Source: Vicinamibacteria bacterium
GTDB taxonomy: Bacteria > Acidobacteriota > Vicinamibacteria > Vicinamibacterales > UBA2999
Direction of reading: 5' to 3'
Assembly (NCBI GenBank): GCA_025938035.1
Contig: JAICQE010000042.1
Coordinates: 1-25,346 of the forward strand
DNA length: 25,346 bases
Position numbers and translations under genes: made by a program. Shown here one piece after another: positions 1 through 7,774 of this stretch. The notes under the pieces were generated by a model that searched no databases, had not been told where the DNA came from, and saw nothing but the letters and a program-made list of their open reading frames with translations. The stretch's first letter is position 1; each line of letters starts with the position of its first letter.

Positions 1-1
1 C

Positions 2-433
2 AAGAAGACCTACAACCTGCTGATCGGCGAGCGCACGGCCGAGCACATCAAGATGGAGATCGGCTCCGCCTATCCGCTGGAAGAGCGGATGACGATGGAG
101 ATCAAGGGCCGGCATCTGATCGAAGGCGTGCCGAAGACCATCACCATCACCGACGAGGAGATTCGCGAGGCGCTGGCGGAAACGGTCAACGTGATCGTCG
201 ACGCGGTGCGCGTGGCGCTGGAGCGCACGCCGCCGGAACTGTCGGCCGACATCGTCGATCGCGGGATCGTGCTCACGGGCGGCGGCTCGCTGCTGAAGAA
301 TCTCGACAAGCGTCTCCGCGAGGAAACCGGGTTGCCGCTGGCGATGGCCGAGGATCCACTGTCGTCGGTCGTGCTCGGCGCCGGGAAGATGCTGTCGGAC
401 TTCAACCTGCTGCGGAAAATCTCCATCGACTAG
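2..433 (+). CDS. mreB: Rod shape-determining protein MreB, C-terminal part (5' end outside window)
   Basis: The reading frame is open from the window edge to a TAG stop and gives 143 residues. MreB is the bacterial actin that polymerises under the inner membrane and guides lateral wall synthesis. The visible part opens with [20 protein letters not shown], which closely matches the conserved subdomain of MreB that follows the phosphate-binding core. Further on, [20 protein letters not shown] contains the GIVLTGGG nucleotide-binding loop of the actin fold. The tail, ending [16 protein letters not shown], is at the normal MreB terminus, so only the start is missing. It heads the mreBCD-mrdA-rodA cluster, with mreC beginning 115 bp downstream. 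The identification is very secure; only the promoter and N-terminus cannot be seen. Confidence 0.96.
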   Translation, partial: KKTYNLLIGERTAEHIKMEIGSAYPLEERMTMEIKGRHLIEGVPKTITITDEEIREALAETVNVIVDAVRVALERTPPELSADIVDRGIVLTGGGSLLKNLDKRLREETGLPLAMAEDPLSSVVLGAGKMLSDFNLLRKISID

Positions 434-453
434 CGCCATGCGCGCCCACGCAG

Positions 454-525
454 GCCACGGAGCCACGGAGACACAGAGGATCAGCGTTCACCGCTCCGTG
501 CCTTCGCGCCTCCGTGGCCCGTGGC
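454..525. repeat. Imperfect inverted repeat between mreB and mreC
   Basis: A left arm at 454-470 (GCCACGGAGCCACGGAG) is matched by a right arm at 510-525 (CTCCGTGGCCCGTGGC), complementary apart from one extra base. The spacer also contains a shorter CTCCGTG at 494-500. There is no T-tract after it, so it is not a classical intrinsic terminator. CCACGGAG/CTCCGTGG-type palindromes look like dispersed repeats, but no other copy is present in this window. It could modulate the mRNA between mreB and mreC. Confidence 0.6.
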
Positions 526-548
526 AGTGAGCGCGGTTTGTTCAGGCA

Positions 549-1421
549 ATGGCCCTTCTCGATATTCGACAGCGCACCGGCTGGTTATTCGGCGCGATTG
601 TCGTGTCCCACATCATTCTGATTTCCGCCCAGGTCACCACCAAGCGCGGCGTGCCGGTGCTGCAGGAAGTGACGTTTGGCGCGTTTGCGGAGATGCAGCG
701 GGGGGCGACGTCGGCATTCGGCAGCGCCCGTGAGGGCTGGCAGAACTACTTTGCGCTGCAGGAGATCCGGCGCGAGAACGACCAGTTGAAGCAGGAGGTG
801 ACCAAGCTGCGTGTCTCGCTCGAACAGGAGCGGAGCGTCGCGCAGCAGACGCGGACGCTGCAGCAGCTGCTCGACCTGAGGTCGGCCACCAGTTTCGAGA
901 CCGCTGCCGCGATGGTGATCGGCAGCGGAGCCGATCCCGAGTTCCGCACGATTACCATCGACAAGGGGACGCAGGACGGCTTACGTCCCGACATGGCCGT
1001 GATCTCTCCCGCGGGGATCGTCGGACGGATTCTGATGCCGACCGCGCGCGCGGCGAAGGTGCAGCTGATCATCGACCGCGACGCTGCCGCCGGCGTCCTG
1101 ATCGAACGGTCGCGCGTCAACGGCGTTGTCGAAGGGCTGGGAAGCGGGGAAGAACTCGGGTTCAAGGCCGGCATGATCAGCCTCAACTACGTTCCGAGCA
1201 GCGCCGACGTGAAGCCTGGCGACCGCGTCGTGACATCCGGAATTGACGGCATCTACCCTAAAGGTGTGCCGGTCGGGGAGATACAATCGGTGGAACGCCC
1301 CGGCGGCGAATGGCGCATCCGGGTGAAGCCGGCCGTGGATTTTGCCGCCCTGGAAGCAGTGCTGGTGGTGCTGAAGGCGCCGGACCCTCCGTCGGAGACG
1401 GCCGACGACGGTAAGCGGTGA
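549..1421 (+). CDS. mreC: Rod shape-determining protein MreC
   Basis: This 290-residue protein has the MreC layout. A short cytoplasmic start and one membrane anchor (about residues 11-28, GWLFGAIVVSHIILIS) are followed by a periplasmic coiled coil (about 68-110, rich in E, Q, R and L). Then come the two beta-barrel domains of the MreC fold, with the typical stretches MVIGSGADPEFRTITIDKG and GDRVVTSGIDGIYPKGVPVG. In the family, MreC links the cytoplasmic MreB filaments to PBP2 and RodA and is thought to activate PBP2. The ATG at 549 gives a sensible anchor, although no strong ribosome binding site precedes it. The stop overlaps the GTG start of mreD by four bases, which implies translational coupling. 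Length and order are normal for the family. Confidence 0.95.
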   Translation: MALLDIRQRTGWLFGAIVVSHIILISAQVTTKRGVPVLQEVTFGAFAEMQRGATSAFGSAREGWQNYFALQEIRRENDQLKQEVTKLRVSLEQERSVAQQTRTLQQLLDLRSATSFETAAAMVIGSGADPEFRTITIDKGTQDGLRPDMAVISPAGIVGRILMPTARAAKVQLIIDRDAAAGVLIERSRVNGVVEGLGSGEELGFKAGMISLNYVPSSADVKPGDRVVTSGIDGIYPKGVPVGEIQSVERPGGEWRIRVKPAVDFAALEAVLVVLKAPDPPSETADDGKR

Positions 1422-1921
1422 AAGCGCTCGCGGTTTTCATCGCGATCGCGCTCGCGCTGGGGCTGCAGACCACGCTGGCGCGGTTCGTCGTGGGCGGCTC
1501 GGCGGCAGTCGACCTCGTGCTTGTCGCGGTCGTTGCCGTGGCGTTGACGATTGGCCCGGTTGGCGGGATGCTGGCAGGGAGCGCGGCGGGCCTGATCCAG
1601 GACGCGCTGTCGAGCGGCGTCATCGGGATCGGCGGGCTGGCGAAGACGATCGTCGGTTTCCTGGCCGGAGCGTTCGGACAGCAGTTCATCGTCACTGCCG
1701 CGTTGCCGCGGCTGGTGATCTTCGTCGCGGCGACGGTGCTGCACGGGGCGGTGTTCATGGGGCTGTATTACGTCCTGGACCTGCGCGCGTTTCCGTCGCC
1801 GTGGAAGCCGCTGGCGGCGCAGGCGCTGGGCAACGCGCTGGTTGGAATCGTGGCGTTTGGCATCATCGAGTCGCTTCCGGGCATCGTCGAACGACGGCGG
1901 TCGCGGCGGGGGCGACGATAG
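1418..1921 (+). CDS. mreD: Rod shape-determining protein MreD
   Basis: This is a very hydrophobic protein of 167 residues with about five membrane segments and an arginine-rich cytoplasmic tail (ERRRSRRGRR). The stretch GLIQDALSSGVIGIGGLAKT fits the conserved MreD core, where an Asp after GLIQ is followed by Gly-rich turns. MreD is the small integral-membrane partner of MreC in the elongasome. The gene starts at a GTG whose last two bases form part of the mreC stop codon (GTGA overlap), so its translation probably depends on mreC. Sequence conservation in this family is weak, so the call rests on hydropathy, size and position between mreC and mrdA. Confidence 0.92.
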   Translation: MKALAVFIAIALALGLQTTLARFVVGGSAAVDLVLVAVVAVALTIGPVGGMLAGSAAGLIQDALSSGVIGIGGLAKTIVGFLAGAFGQQFIVTAALPRLVIFVAATVLHGAVFMGLYYVLDLRAFPSPWKPLAAQALGNALVGIVAFGIIESLPGIVERRRSRRGRR

Positions 1922-1939
1922 GGTGACACTGGATAACCT

Positions 1940-2010
1940 CCAAGTCTCAATTCCCAACTCCCAAGACTTGGAGTTGGTCGTTGGGAGTTGGCGGTTGGGA
2001 GTTGGGAGTT
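1940..2010. repeat. Inverted and direct repeats (GGGAGTT type) just upstream of mrdA
   Basis: The mreD-mrdA gap is filled with short repeats. CCAAGTCT (1940-1947) pairs with AGACTTGG (1964-1971). AATTCCCAACTCCCAA (1949-1964) pairs with TTGGGAGTTGGGAGTT (1995-2010) with one mismatch, and TTGGGAGTT also occurs at 1981-1989. Alternative stem-loops are therefore possible. The last repeat carries the GGGAG (2004-2008) that is the best ribosome binding site for the mrdA GTG start, so folding could mask it. No other copy was seen in this window. Confidence 0.7.
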
Positions 2011-2017
2011 TCTAGCG

Positions 2018-3952
2018 GTGGCCGCACCAACAGAAGATCGACGGCGGATATCGTCGCGCGTGTCCGTACTGCAGGTCGGAGCCATCATCTGGTTCGCCGC
2101 GCTGGCGATCTGTTTCTGGGTGCTCCAGGTCGTCCAGACCGACAAGTACGTCGAGATGGCGAACAGCAACTACCAGCGGACGCTGTCGTTGCGGGCGCCG
2201 CGCGGCGTGCTGTTCGATCGCGAGGGCCGCGTGCTCGTCGAGAATCGCGACTCGTTCACCATTTCGATCGATCGCGAGCTGACGAAAGACATCGCGGAGA
2301 CCATTCGCACGGCATCCGCACTGCTCGGCCTGGACGCCGAGCAGGTGAAGCAAGCCGTCGATCGCCACGTCAAGTCCGAGCCCGTGTATCGGCCCGTTGT
2401 GATCGTCCAGGACGCGTCGCTCGAGCAGGCGGTGCGGGTCCTGTCGCGGCAACGCGAGTTGCCGGAGCTGTCGGTGGAACAGGTTCCCACACGGAAGTAC
2501 CCGGCCGACGCAATGGCGGCGCACCTTTTCGGCTACGTCGGGCAGGCCGACGAGGACCAGGTGAAAGCCGAAGGGCTCTCGCAAAACGCCATTGTCGGCA
2601 AGTTCGGCGTCGAGAAGGTCTACAACGCGGTGCTGATGGGGCAGGACGGCGCCAAGAGCGTTGTCGTCAACAGCGTGGGGCGCGAGATCCGCGAGCTGGA
2701 CAAGATTCCGCCGACCGAAGGCCGCCGCGTTCAGCTGACGATCGACTACGACCTGCAGAAGGCGGCGGAAGACGGATTCCGCCATGCGGGCTTCAACGGT
2801 GCCGCGCTCATCATGGATCCGCGCACCGGCGAAGTGCTGGTCCACGCCAGCACTCCGTCCTACGACCCGAACGATTTCGCCGCCGGCGTCAAGAGCGCCA
2901 CGTGGTCGGCCCTGACCACCGACAAGCTGCGCCCATTGACGAACCGCGTGCTGCAGGGCCGCTACTCGCCAGGGTCGACGTTCAAGATCGTCGTGGCGAC
3001 GGCGGCCATGGAAGAAGGGCTCGTCGACTCGAACTTCCGCGTGAACTGCGCCGGGGGCGCCAACTTCTACGGGCGCTTCTACAAGTGCCATCTGCGAGGC
3101 GGTCACGGCAGCGTGGACATGCGCCACGCGATGGAGAAGTCGTGCAACACCTACTTCTACACGCTCGGCAACATGCTCGGCGTGGACCGCATCTACAAGT
3201 GGGCGGAGAAGCTCGGCCTCGCCGGCAAGACCGGGATCGACCTGCCGAACGAGCAGGAGAGCCTCGTTCCGAACACGGAGTGGAAACTGAAGCGCACCGG
3301 GGAGCGCTGGTATCCCGGTGAAACGATTTCGGTCGCCATCGGCCAGGGGCAGGTGTCGGTCACTCCGGCTGGCCTCGCGAACATGATTGCCACCGTGGCC
3401 AACGGCGGTACGCGCATCACGCCGCACGTCGTAAAGGCGATCGACCAGGGGAATGGGTGGACGCCTGTGCCGCTGAAGGCGGTCGCGGACCGCGTGGCGT
3501 TCCGGCCCGACACGCTCGCCGCGCTGCACGATGGACTGTGGATGGTCGTCAACGCTGCCGGCACCGGCCGCCGCGGTCGCGTCGACGGTCGCGACGTCGC
3601 GGGAAAGACCGGAACCGCGCAGGTGATCTCGAATGAGGGCCGGGCGCGGGCGCGCAACAGCGGCCGCGACCTGCGGGACCACGGCTGGTTCGTGTTCTTC
3701 GCCCCGAAGGACAACCCGCAGATCGCTGGCGTGATCTTCGGGGAGCATAACGAGCACGGCTACCTCGGTGCACCTATCGCCAGGCACGTGATCGAAACGT
3801 ATTTCGCCAAGAAGGAAGGCAAGCCGCTTCCGGTGCTGGGAGAGAAGCCGTCCAATGAGCCGCCGGTCGACGATCCTGATTCGCCGCCGGCGCTTCCGGC
3901 GGTGGAAGTCGCCGACGCGCGACCGCTGCATTCACGGACGGCGGCACAGTAG
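2018..3952 (+). CDS. mrdA: Penicillin-binding protein 2 (peptidoglycan D,D-transpeptidase, elongasome)
   Basis: PBP2 cross-links new peptidoglycan strands in the lateral wall, working with RodA. From the GTG at 2018 the protein has 644 residues. It has one anchor at about 17-39, a pedestal/dimerisation domain beginning with the conserved RAPRGVLFDREGRVL, and a transpeptidase domain. The catalytic motifs are intact: STFK at 320-323 (Ser nucleophile, SxxK), SCN at 375-377 (SxN) and KTGT at 530-533. I chose GTG 2018 because it leaves a normal short N-terminus and has GGGAG nine bases upstream. An in-frame TTG at 1988 would add ten residues encoded by the upstream repeat. The C-terminal 35 or so residues are Pro-rich and probably disordered. 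The stop directly abuts the ATG of rodA. Confidence 0.95.
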   Translation: MAAPTEDRRRISSRVSVLQVGAIIWFAALAICFWVLQVVQTDKYVEMANSNYQRTLSLRAPRGVLFDREGRVLVENRDSFTISIDRELTKDIAETIRTASALLGLDAEQVKQAVDRHVKSEPVYRPVVIVQDASLEQAVRVLSRQRELPELSVEQVPTRKYPADAMAAHLFGYVGQADEDQVKAEGLSQNAIVGKFGVEKVYNAVLMGQDGAKSVVVNSVGREIRELDKIPPTEGRRVQLTIDYDLQKAAEDGFRHAGFNGAALIMDPRTGEVLVHASTPSYDPNDFAAGVKSATWSALTTDKLRPLTNRVLQGRYSPGSTFKIVVATAAMEEGLVDSNFRVNCAGGANFYGRFYKCHLRGGHGSVDMRHAMEKSCNTYFYTLGNMLGVDRIYKWAEKLGLAGKTGIDLPNEQESLVPNTEWKLKRTGERWYPGETISVAIGQGQVSVTPAGLANMIATVANGGTRITPHVVKAIDQGNGWTPVPLKAVADRVAFRPDTLAALHDGLWMVVNAAGTGRRGRVDGRDVAGKTGTAQVISNEGRARARNSGRDLRDHGWFVFFAPKDNPQIAGVIFGEHNEHGYLGAPIARHVIETYFAKKEGKPLPVLGEKPSNEPPVDDPDSPPALPAVEVADARPLHSRTAAQ

Positions 3953-5050
3953 ATGTTCGAACGACGGTTGTATCACCACGTGGACTGGGCGATGGTCGGC
4001 GCGATTCTCGCGCTCTGCCTGATCGGTCTGATGCAGATCTACAGCGCCACGTACAACCAGCAGTCCGGCGTGAGCAGCATCTTCTATACGCAGATCTGGG
4101 CGATCCTGATCGGATTCGTTGCGCTGTTGATTGCGCTGACCATCGACTACCGTTCGCTCGCCGACAAGTCCCACTTTCTGTATATCGCCATCGTTGCGCT
4201 GTTGATCGGCGTGCTCGTGTTCGGCGTCGTCCGCGGCGGGTCGCGGCGATGGATCGATCTGGGTCCGATGAATCTGCAGCCGTCGGAATTCGCCAAGGCG
4301 ACGCTGGCGCTGGTGCTCGCAAAGTTCTTCGGAGAAAGCCGGCGCGGCGCCGTCACACGCGGCGACTTTCTCATCGCCGGGGCGATCACGGCCGTGCCGC
4401 TGCTGCTGATTACGCAGCAGCCCGACCTTGGCACCGCGGTGACGCTGGTGCCGGTGCTGTTTGCAGCGGCCTACGTGGCCGGCATGCCCATGCGTATCTT
4501 CGGGATTCTGGCGATCGCCGCATTGCTGGCGGCGCCCGTCGCGTGGAAGTTCGCGCTCAAGGATTATCAGAAAGAACGGATTTCGACGTTCATCAACCCG
4601 TCGCAGGACGCGCGCGGCGCCGGGTATCAGCAGATTCAGGCCCGCATCACGGTCGGGTCCGGCGGGCCGTTCGGCAAGGGATTCCAGGGCGGAACGCAGG
4701 GTCAGCTGCGGTTTCTGCCCGTGGCACACAACGACTTCATCTTCTCGGTATGGGCCGAGGAGCGTGGATTCGTGGGCGTCGTCGCGGCGCTCGGGTTATA
4801 TCTGTTCGTGATTTTGCGTTCGCTCGAGGCGGCCAGGTTGGCCAAAGACCGCCTCGGCGCCTACCTGGTGCTCGGAGTGCTCGCCACTTTCACGTTCCAG
4901 GTGGTTTACAACATTGCGATGTCGGCCGGCCTGCTGCCGGTCAAGGGTTTGACGCTACCGCTCATGAGCTACGGCGGCTCTTCGATGATCGCGACGCTCG
5001 CGGGATTCGGCCTGATTCTCAACGTGCGGATGCGGCGGTTTACGAATTGA
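3953..5050 (+). CDS. rodA: Peptidoglycan glycosyltransferase RodA (SEDS family)
   Basis: RodA polymerises lipid II into glycan strands in the inner membrane and pairs with PBP2. The 365-residue product is close to the usual RodA length and has about ten hydrophobic segments. SEDS motifs are present: GSRRWIDLGPMNLQPSEFAK (96-115), QQPDLGTAV (155-163), the loop FLPVAHNDFIFSVWAEERGF (254-273) and GLTLPLMSYGGSSMIA near the end. D261 in HNDFIF corresponds to the essential Asp known from RodA and FtsW. The presence of mreBCD and mrdA upstream makes RodA, rather than FtsW, the clear assignment. The ATG follows the mrdA stop with no gap, so the pair is almost certainly co-translated. Confidence 0.96.
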   Translation: MFERRLYHHVDWAMVGAILALCLIGLMQIYSATYNQQSGVSSIFYTQIWAILIGFVALLIALTIDYRSLADKSHFLYIAIVALLIGVLVFGVVRGGSRRWIDLGPMNLQPSEFAKATLALVLAKFFGESRRGAVTRGDFLIAGAITAVPLLLITQQPDLGTAVTLVPVLFAAAYVAGMPMRIFGILAIAALLAAPVAWKFALKDYQKERISTFINPSQDARGAGYQQIQARITVGSGGPFGKGFQGGTQGQLRFLPVAHNDFIFSVWAEERGFVGVVAALGLYLFVILRSLEAARLAKDRLGAYLVLGVLATFTFQVVYNIAMSAGLLPVKGLTLPLMSYGGSSMIATLAGFGLILNVRMRRFTN

Positions 5051-5166
5051 TTTGTCAGGGGCTGATTTGCTGATGCCTGCGCTCTTCTGGATCCTGCTGT
5101 CGGTCGTGCTCGTGCACGCAGCAGGGACTGGTGCGCCTCGGCGGCGGCTCCCGGAGAGCTACGGGC

Positions 5167-6804
5167 ATGACCAAGGAGATGATCATCTCCTCGAGCGCCC
5201 ACGAAACACGGGTCGCCATCCTCGAGGAAGATCAGGTCGCGGAAATTTTCATCGAGCGGGAGCGCTCGCGCGGCGTTGTCGGGAACTTGTACAAGGGCCG
5301 GGTATCGAAGGTCTTACCCGGCATGCAGTCGGCGTTCGTTGACCTCGGCCTCGAGCGCGACGGCTTCCTCTACGTTACCGACGTCGTCGCGACGTTCGAA
5401 GAGTTCGATCGCCTCGAGACGGACGAGGAGGAACCTGCCAACGGGTCCCGTGGGGCGAACCCTTCGGGTTCGCCTGGCGGGCCCGACCCCGGGGCCCCCA
5501 ACGCGCCGGCGCGTTGGGGTGGCGTGGCCCGCCCCACTGGCGGCGGCAGCCGGCGCGATCGTGAGCGCGACAAGGGGCCCGAGCCGAAGATCGAAGATCT
5601 CCTGAAGGAAGGCCAGGAGATCATCGTCCAGGTGGCGAAGGAGCCGCTCGGCACCAAAGGCGCGCGCCTGACGTCGCACGCGACGATGCCGGGACGCTTC
5701 CTGGTGTTCATGCCGACCGTGGACCACGTCGGCGTCTCCCGCAAAATCGAGTCGCGTGACGAACGCAGCCGCCTGCGCGGGATCGTCCGCGAGTTCCGCG
5801 AGCAGCACGGGTTCACGGGCGGTGTCATCATCCGGACCGCCGCCGGCGGCCGCGCCAAAGAGGACATCGTGTCGGATCTCAGCTACTTCCACCGGGTGTG
5901 GACGGAGATCCGGCAGAAGGCCGAAACGTCGCGCGCGCCCGCCGTCGTCTACCAGGAGCAAAGCCTCGTCGCCAAGCTGCTGCGCGATCTCCTCACGGAA
6001 GAGTTCTCCGCCATCCGCATCGACAACGCGACCGAGCACCGCCGCGTCCTCGAGCTGATCGAGCGGATCATGCCGTCGCTGGCGTCGAAGGTGAGGCTGT
6101 TCGAGAAGGAGTACCCCATCTTCGAGGAGTACGGCGTTCAGGCCGAAATCGACCGCGCGCTCCGCAGCAAGGTCTGGCTGAAGTCCGGCGGATCGATCGT
6201 CATCAATCAGACCGAGGCGCTCGTCGCCATCGACGTCAATACCGGGCGCTACGTCGGCAAAAAAACGGCCGGCCGCCTGGAGGACACCATCCTCAAAACC
6301 AACCTCGAAGCGGTGAAGGAGATCGTCCGCCAGATCCGGCTGCGCGACCTGGGCGGGATCATCGTGCTGGACTTCATCGACATGGAGGAGAAGAAGAACC
6401 GGCAGAAGGTGTTCCAGACCGTCGAGCAGGAACTTCGGAAGGATCGCGCGCCGTCGAAGGCGATTCAGGTCTCGGATTTCGGCCTCGTCATCATCACCCG
6501 TAAACGGGTGAAGCAGAGCCTCGAGCGCGTCCTGACCGACCCCTGCCCGTACTGCGCGGGCAGCTCCGTCATCAAGTCCAGCTCGACCATCTGCTACGAG
6601 ATCCTGGCTGAAGTGAAAAAGATTTCCGCCGATCTGAACGGCCAAAGCCTCGTCCTGCGCGTCAATCCGGATATCGCGCGCGCCCTCCGGGACGAGGAGC
6701 GGGCCGTGTTCCGCGATCTGAAGCAGTCACTGGGCCGCGAGATTTCAGTCAAGCCGGACGTCCAGCTCCATCACGAGCAGTTCGACCTGATGGCTGTGGG
6801 ATAG
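5167..6804 (+). CDS. rng: Ribonuclease G (RNase E/G family endoribonuclease)
   Basis: RNase G cleaves single-stranded AU-rich RNA and helps mature the 16S rRNA 5' end and turn over mRNA. From the ATG at 5167, with GGAG about ten bases upstream, the protein has 545 residues. The N-terminus resembles Rng (ETRVAILEEDQVAEIFIERE). An S1 domain follows (GNLYKGRVSKVLPGMQSAFV, about 36-155), then the 5'-sensor region (PLGTKGARLTSHATMPGRFL) and the DNase I-like domain. The metal-binding aspartates lie in AIDVNTGR (D355) and LDFIDM (D402). The zinc-link motif CPYC is at 460-463. There is no long RNase E scaffold tail. The S1 loop (about 92-127) is enlarged by a Gly/Pro-rich segment encoded by a palindromic element. 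The 116-bp gap to rodA has no clear promoter. An upstream in-frame GTG at 5131 is less likely. Confidence 0.95.
   Translation: MTKEMIISSSAHETRVAILEEDQVAEIFIERERSRGVVGNLYKGRVSKVLPGMQSAFVDLGLERDGFLYVTDVVATFEEFDRLETDEEEPANGSRGANPSGSPGGPDPGAPNAPARWGGVARPTGGGSRRDRERDKGPEPKIEDLLKEGQEIIVQVAKEPLGTKGARLTSHATMPGRFLVFMPTVDHVGVSRKIESRDERSRLRGIVREFREQHGFTGGVIIRTAAGGRAKEDIVSDLSYFHRVWTEIRQKAETSRAPAVVYQEQSLVAKLLRDLLTEEFSAIRIDNATEHRRVLELIERIMPSLASKVRLFEKEYPIFEEYGVQAEIDRALRSKVWLKSGGSIVINQTEALVAIDVNTGRYVGKKTAGRLEDTILKTNLEAVKEIVRQIRLRDLGGIIVLDFIDMEEKKNRQKVFQTVEQELRKDRAPSKAIQVSDFGLVIITRKRVKQSLERVLTDPCPYCAGSSVIKSSSTICYEILAEVKKISADLNGQSLVLRVNPDIARALRDEERAVFRDLKQSLGREISVKPDVQLHHEQFDLMAVG
5450..5537 (+). repeat. Palindromic element A inside rng (88 bp, in frame)
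   Basis: The segment starts GTGGGGC (5450-5456) and ends GCCCCAC (5531-5537), forming terminal inverted repeats. Inside are a hairpin of GGCGAACCC (5454-5462) and GGGTTCGCC (5466-5474) with a TTC loop, a perfect 24-bp palindrome at 5496-5519, and an outer pair GGCGGGCC (5476-5483) / GGCCCGCC (5526-5533). It encodes the RGANPSGS...ARPT stretch in the S1 loop of rng. The first hairpin is the same as in element B (15694-15745), read in the same frame. Confidence 0.75.
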
Positions 6805-6806
6805 AA

Positions 6807-6877
6807 GGTTCAAGGGGTTCAAGGGTTCAAAAGGTTCAAGAGGTTCAAGAGGTTCAAGAGGTTCAAGAGGTTCAAGA
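6807..6877 (+). repeat. 9-bp tandem repeat GGTTCAAGA, about eight units
   Basis: Directly after the rng stop comes an array of 9-bp units. The first two read GGTTCAAGG, the third is a degenerate 8-bp GTTCAAAA (6825-6832), and the last five (6833-6877) are identical GGTTCAAGA. It ends 17 bp before the next start codon. Each junction creates an AAGAGG sequence resembling a ribosome binding site. The identical units suggest slippage-prone, recently expanded DNA. Confidence 0.9.
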
Positions 6878-6894
6878 GGTCGCTGGAGGGACGC

Positions 6895-7761
6895 ATGCGC
6901 GCTGTTGGCCTGTGGCTGGTGTGCATGTCCGCCATCGCGTTCGCGCAGTCGCCGGCGGACGGCCCCCGCTTTGAGGTGGTCTCGATCAAACGAAATACCT
7001 CCAACGCGCTCGTGTCCAACGGCAGCAGCGAGCGGCCGGATGGCGGGTTCACGCTCCTCAATGTTCCGATGATGACGCTGGTCGCGCGCGCGCAGTTTCC
7101 GCTGATCGCGCCGGTCGACATGGTCGGGCTGCCGGAATGGGCGCGCAGCGAGCGCTACGACGTCAGCGCCACATCGCCGCTCGGGCGCCCGGCCACGCCG
7201 CAGGAGCGCGCCGTGATGGTGCGCGCGATGCTCGCCGACCGCGTCAAGCTCGCAACGCACGTCGAGAAACGGCAGCTGCCGGTTTACGACCTGGTGCTCG
7301 CCCGCACCGACGGACGCCTTGGCCCCGGGATCAAGCCCTCTGAAATTGATTGTGTCGCCAAGGCCGCGGCCGACCGCGCCGCTGCCGAAGCCGCTGCGGC
7401 AGCGGGAACGCCACCGGCTCGTCCGACGATTCCGGATTTCAACGCTCCGCCGCCGACGTGCGGCTCCATCCGCGTAGGCACCGGCATGGAAGGTGACATG
7501 ACGATGGAGACCCTTGCCCGCATGCTGCGGGCGAGCGCCGGCCGGCCGATTGTCGACAAGACGGGCCTGAAGGGGAGCTTTCGGGTGAAGGTCGAGTTCG
7601 ACCGCTTCCTGGGTGGCGGCCCGGACGTCACGCCTTCATCCACTGGTCTGCCAACCGTTTTTTCCGCGCTGCCCGCGCAGCTTGGGCTGAAGCTCGAAGC
7701 GTCGAAAGCGGAGCAGGAGGTGCTCGTGATCGACCGCCTGGAGCGTCCGAGCGAAAACTGA
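6895..7761 (+). CDS. TIGR03435-family secreted protein of unknown function
   Basis: The 288-residue protein begins with a signal peptide (MRAVGLWLVCMSAIAFAQ, likely cleaved after about residue 17). It continues with FEVVSIKRN, the opening motif of the TIGR03435 'soil-associated' family. Other family features are the GGFTLLNVPMMTLVARA segment, a PEWARSERYDV region, the phrase VMVRAMLADRVKLATHVEKR, a late IVDKTGLKGSFRVKVEF, and the ending VLVIDRLERPSEN. The family is abundant in acidobacterial genomes and has no established biochemical role. I infer a periplasmic or exported location only. An Ala-rich linker lies around 155-172. GGAGGG at 6885-6890 is a good ribosome binding site for this ATG. 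It is not clearly co-transcribed with rng, since the 90-bp gap holds the tandem repeat. Confidence 0.88.
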   Translation: MRAVGLWLVCMSAIAFAQSPADGPRFEVVSIKRNTSNALVSNGSSERPDGGFTLLNVPMMTLVARAQFPLIAPVDMVGLPEWARSERYDVSATSPLGRPATPQERAVMVRAMLADRVKLATHVEKRQLPVYDLVLARTDGRLGPGIKPSEIDCVAKAAADRAAAEAAAAAGTPPARPTIPDFNAPPPTCGSIRVGTGMEGDMTMETLARMLRASAGRPIVDKTGLKGSFRVKVEFDRFLGGGPDVTPSSTGLPTVFSALPAQLGLKLEASKAEQEVLVIDRLERPSEN

Positions 7762-7774
7762 CCGCGAATAGGGC

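Noticed and set aside
2012..3931. 639-codon open frame antisense to mrdA
   Set aside because: The mrdA strand has intact PBP2 motifs. Long antisense frames are expected in GC-rich DNA, and this one shows no domain.
5450..5537. Intrinsic terminator within rng
   Set aside because: The stems are in the middle of an intact reading frame and have no T-tract. They fit a repeat element better.
6745..7260. Minus-strand open frame encoding repeated LEP or LLN units
   Set aside because: It is the antisense reading of the 9-bp tandem repeat and of the TIGR03435 gene, with no start-site support or recognisable domain.
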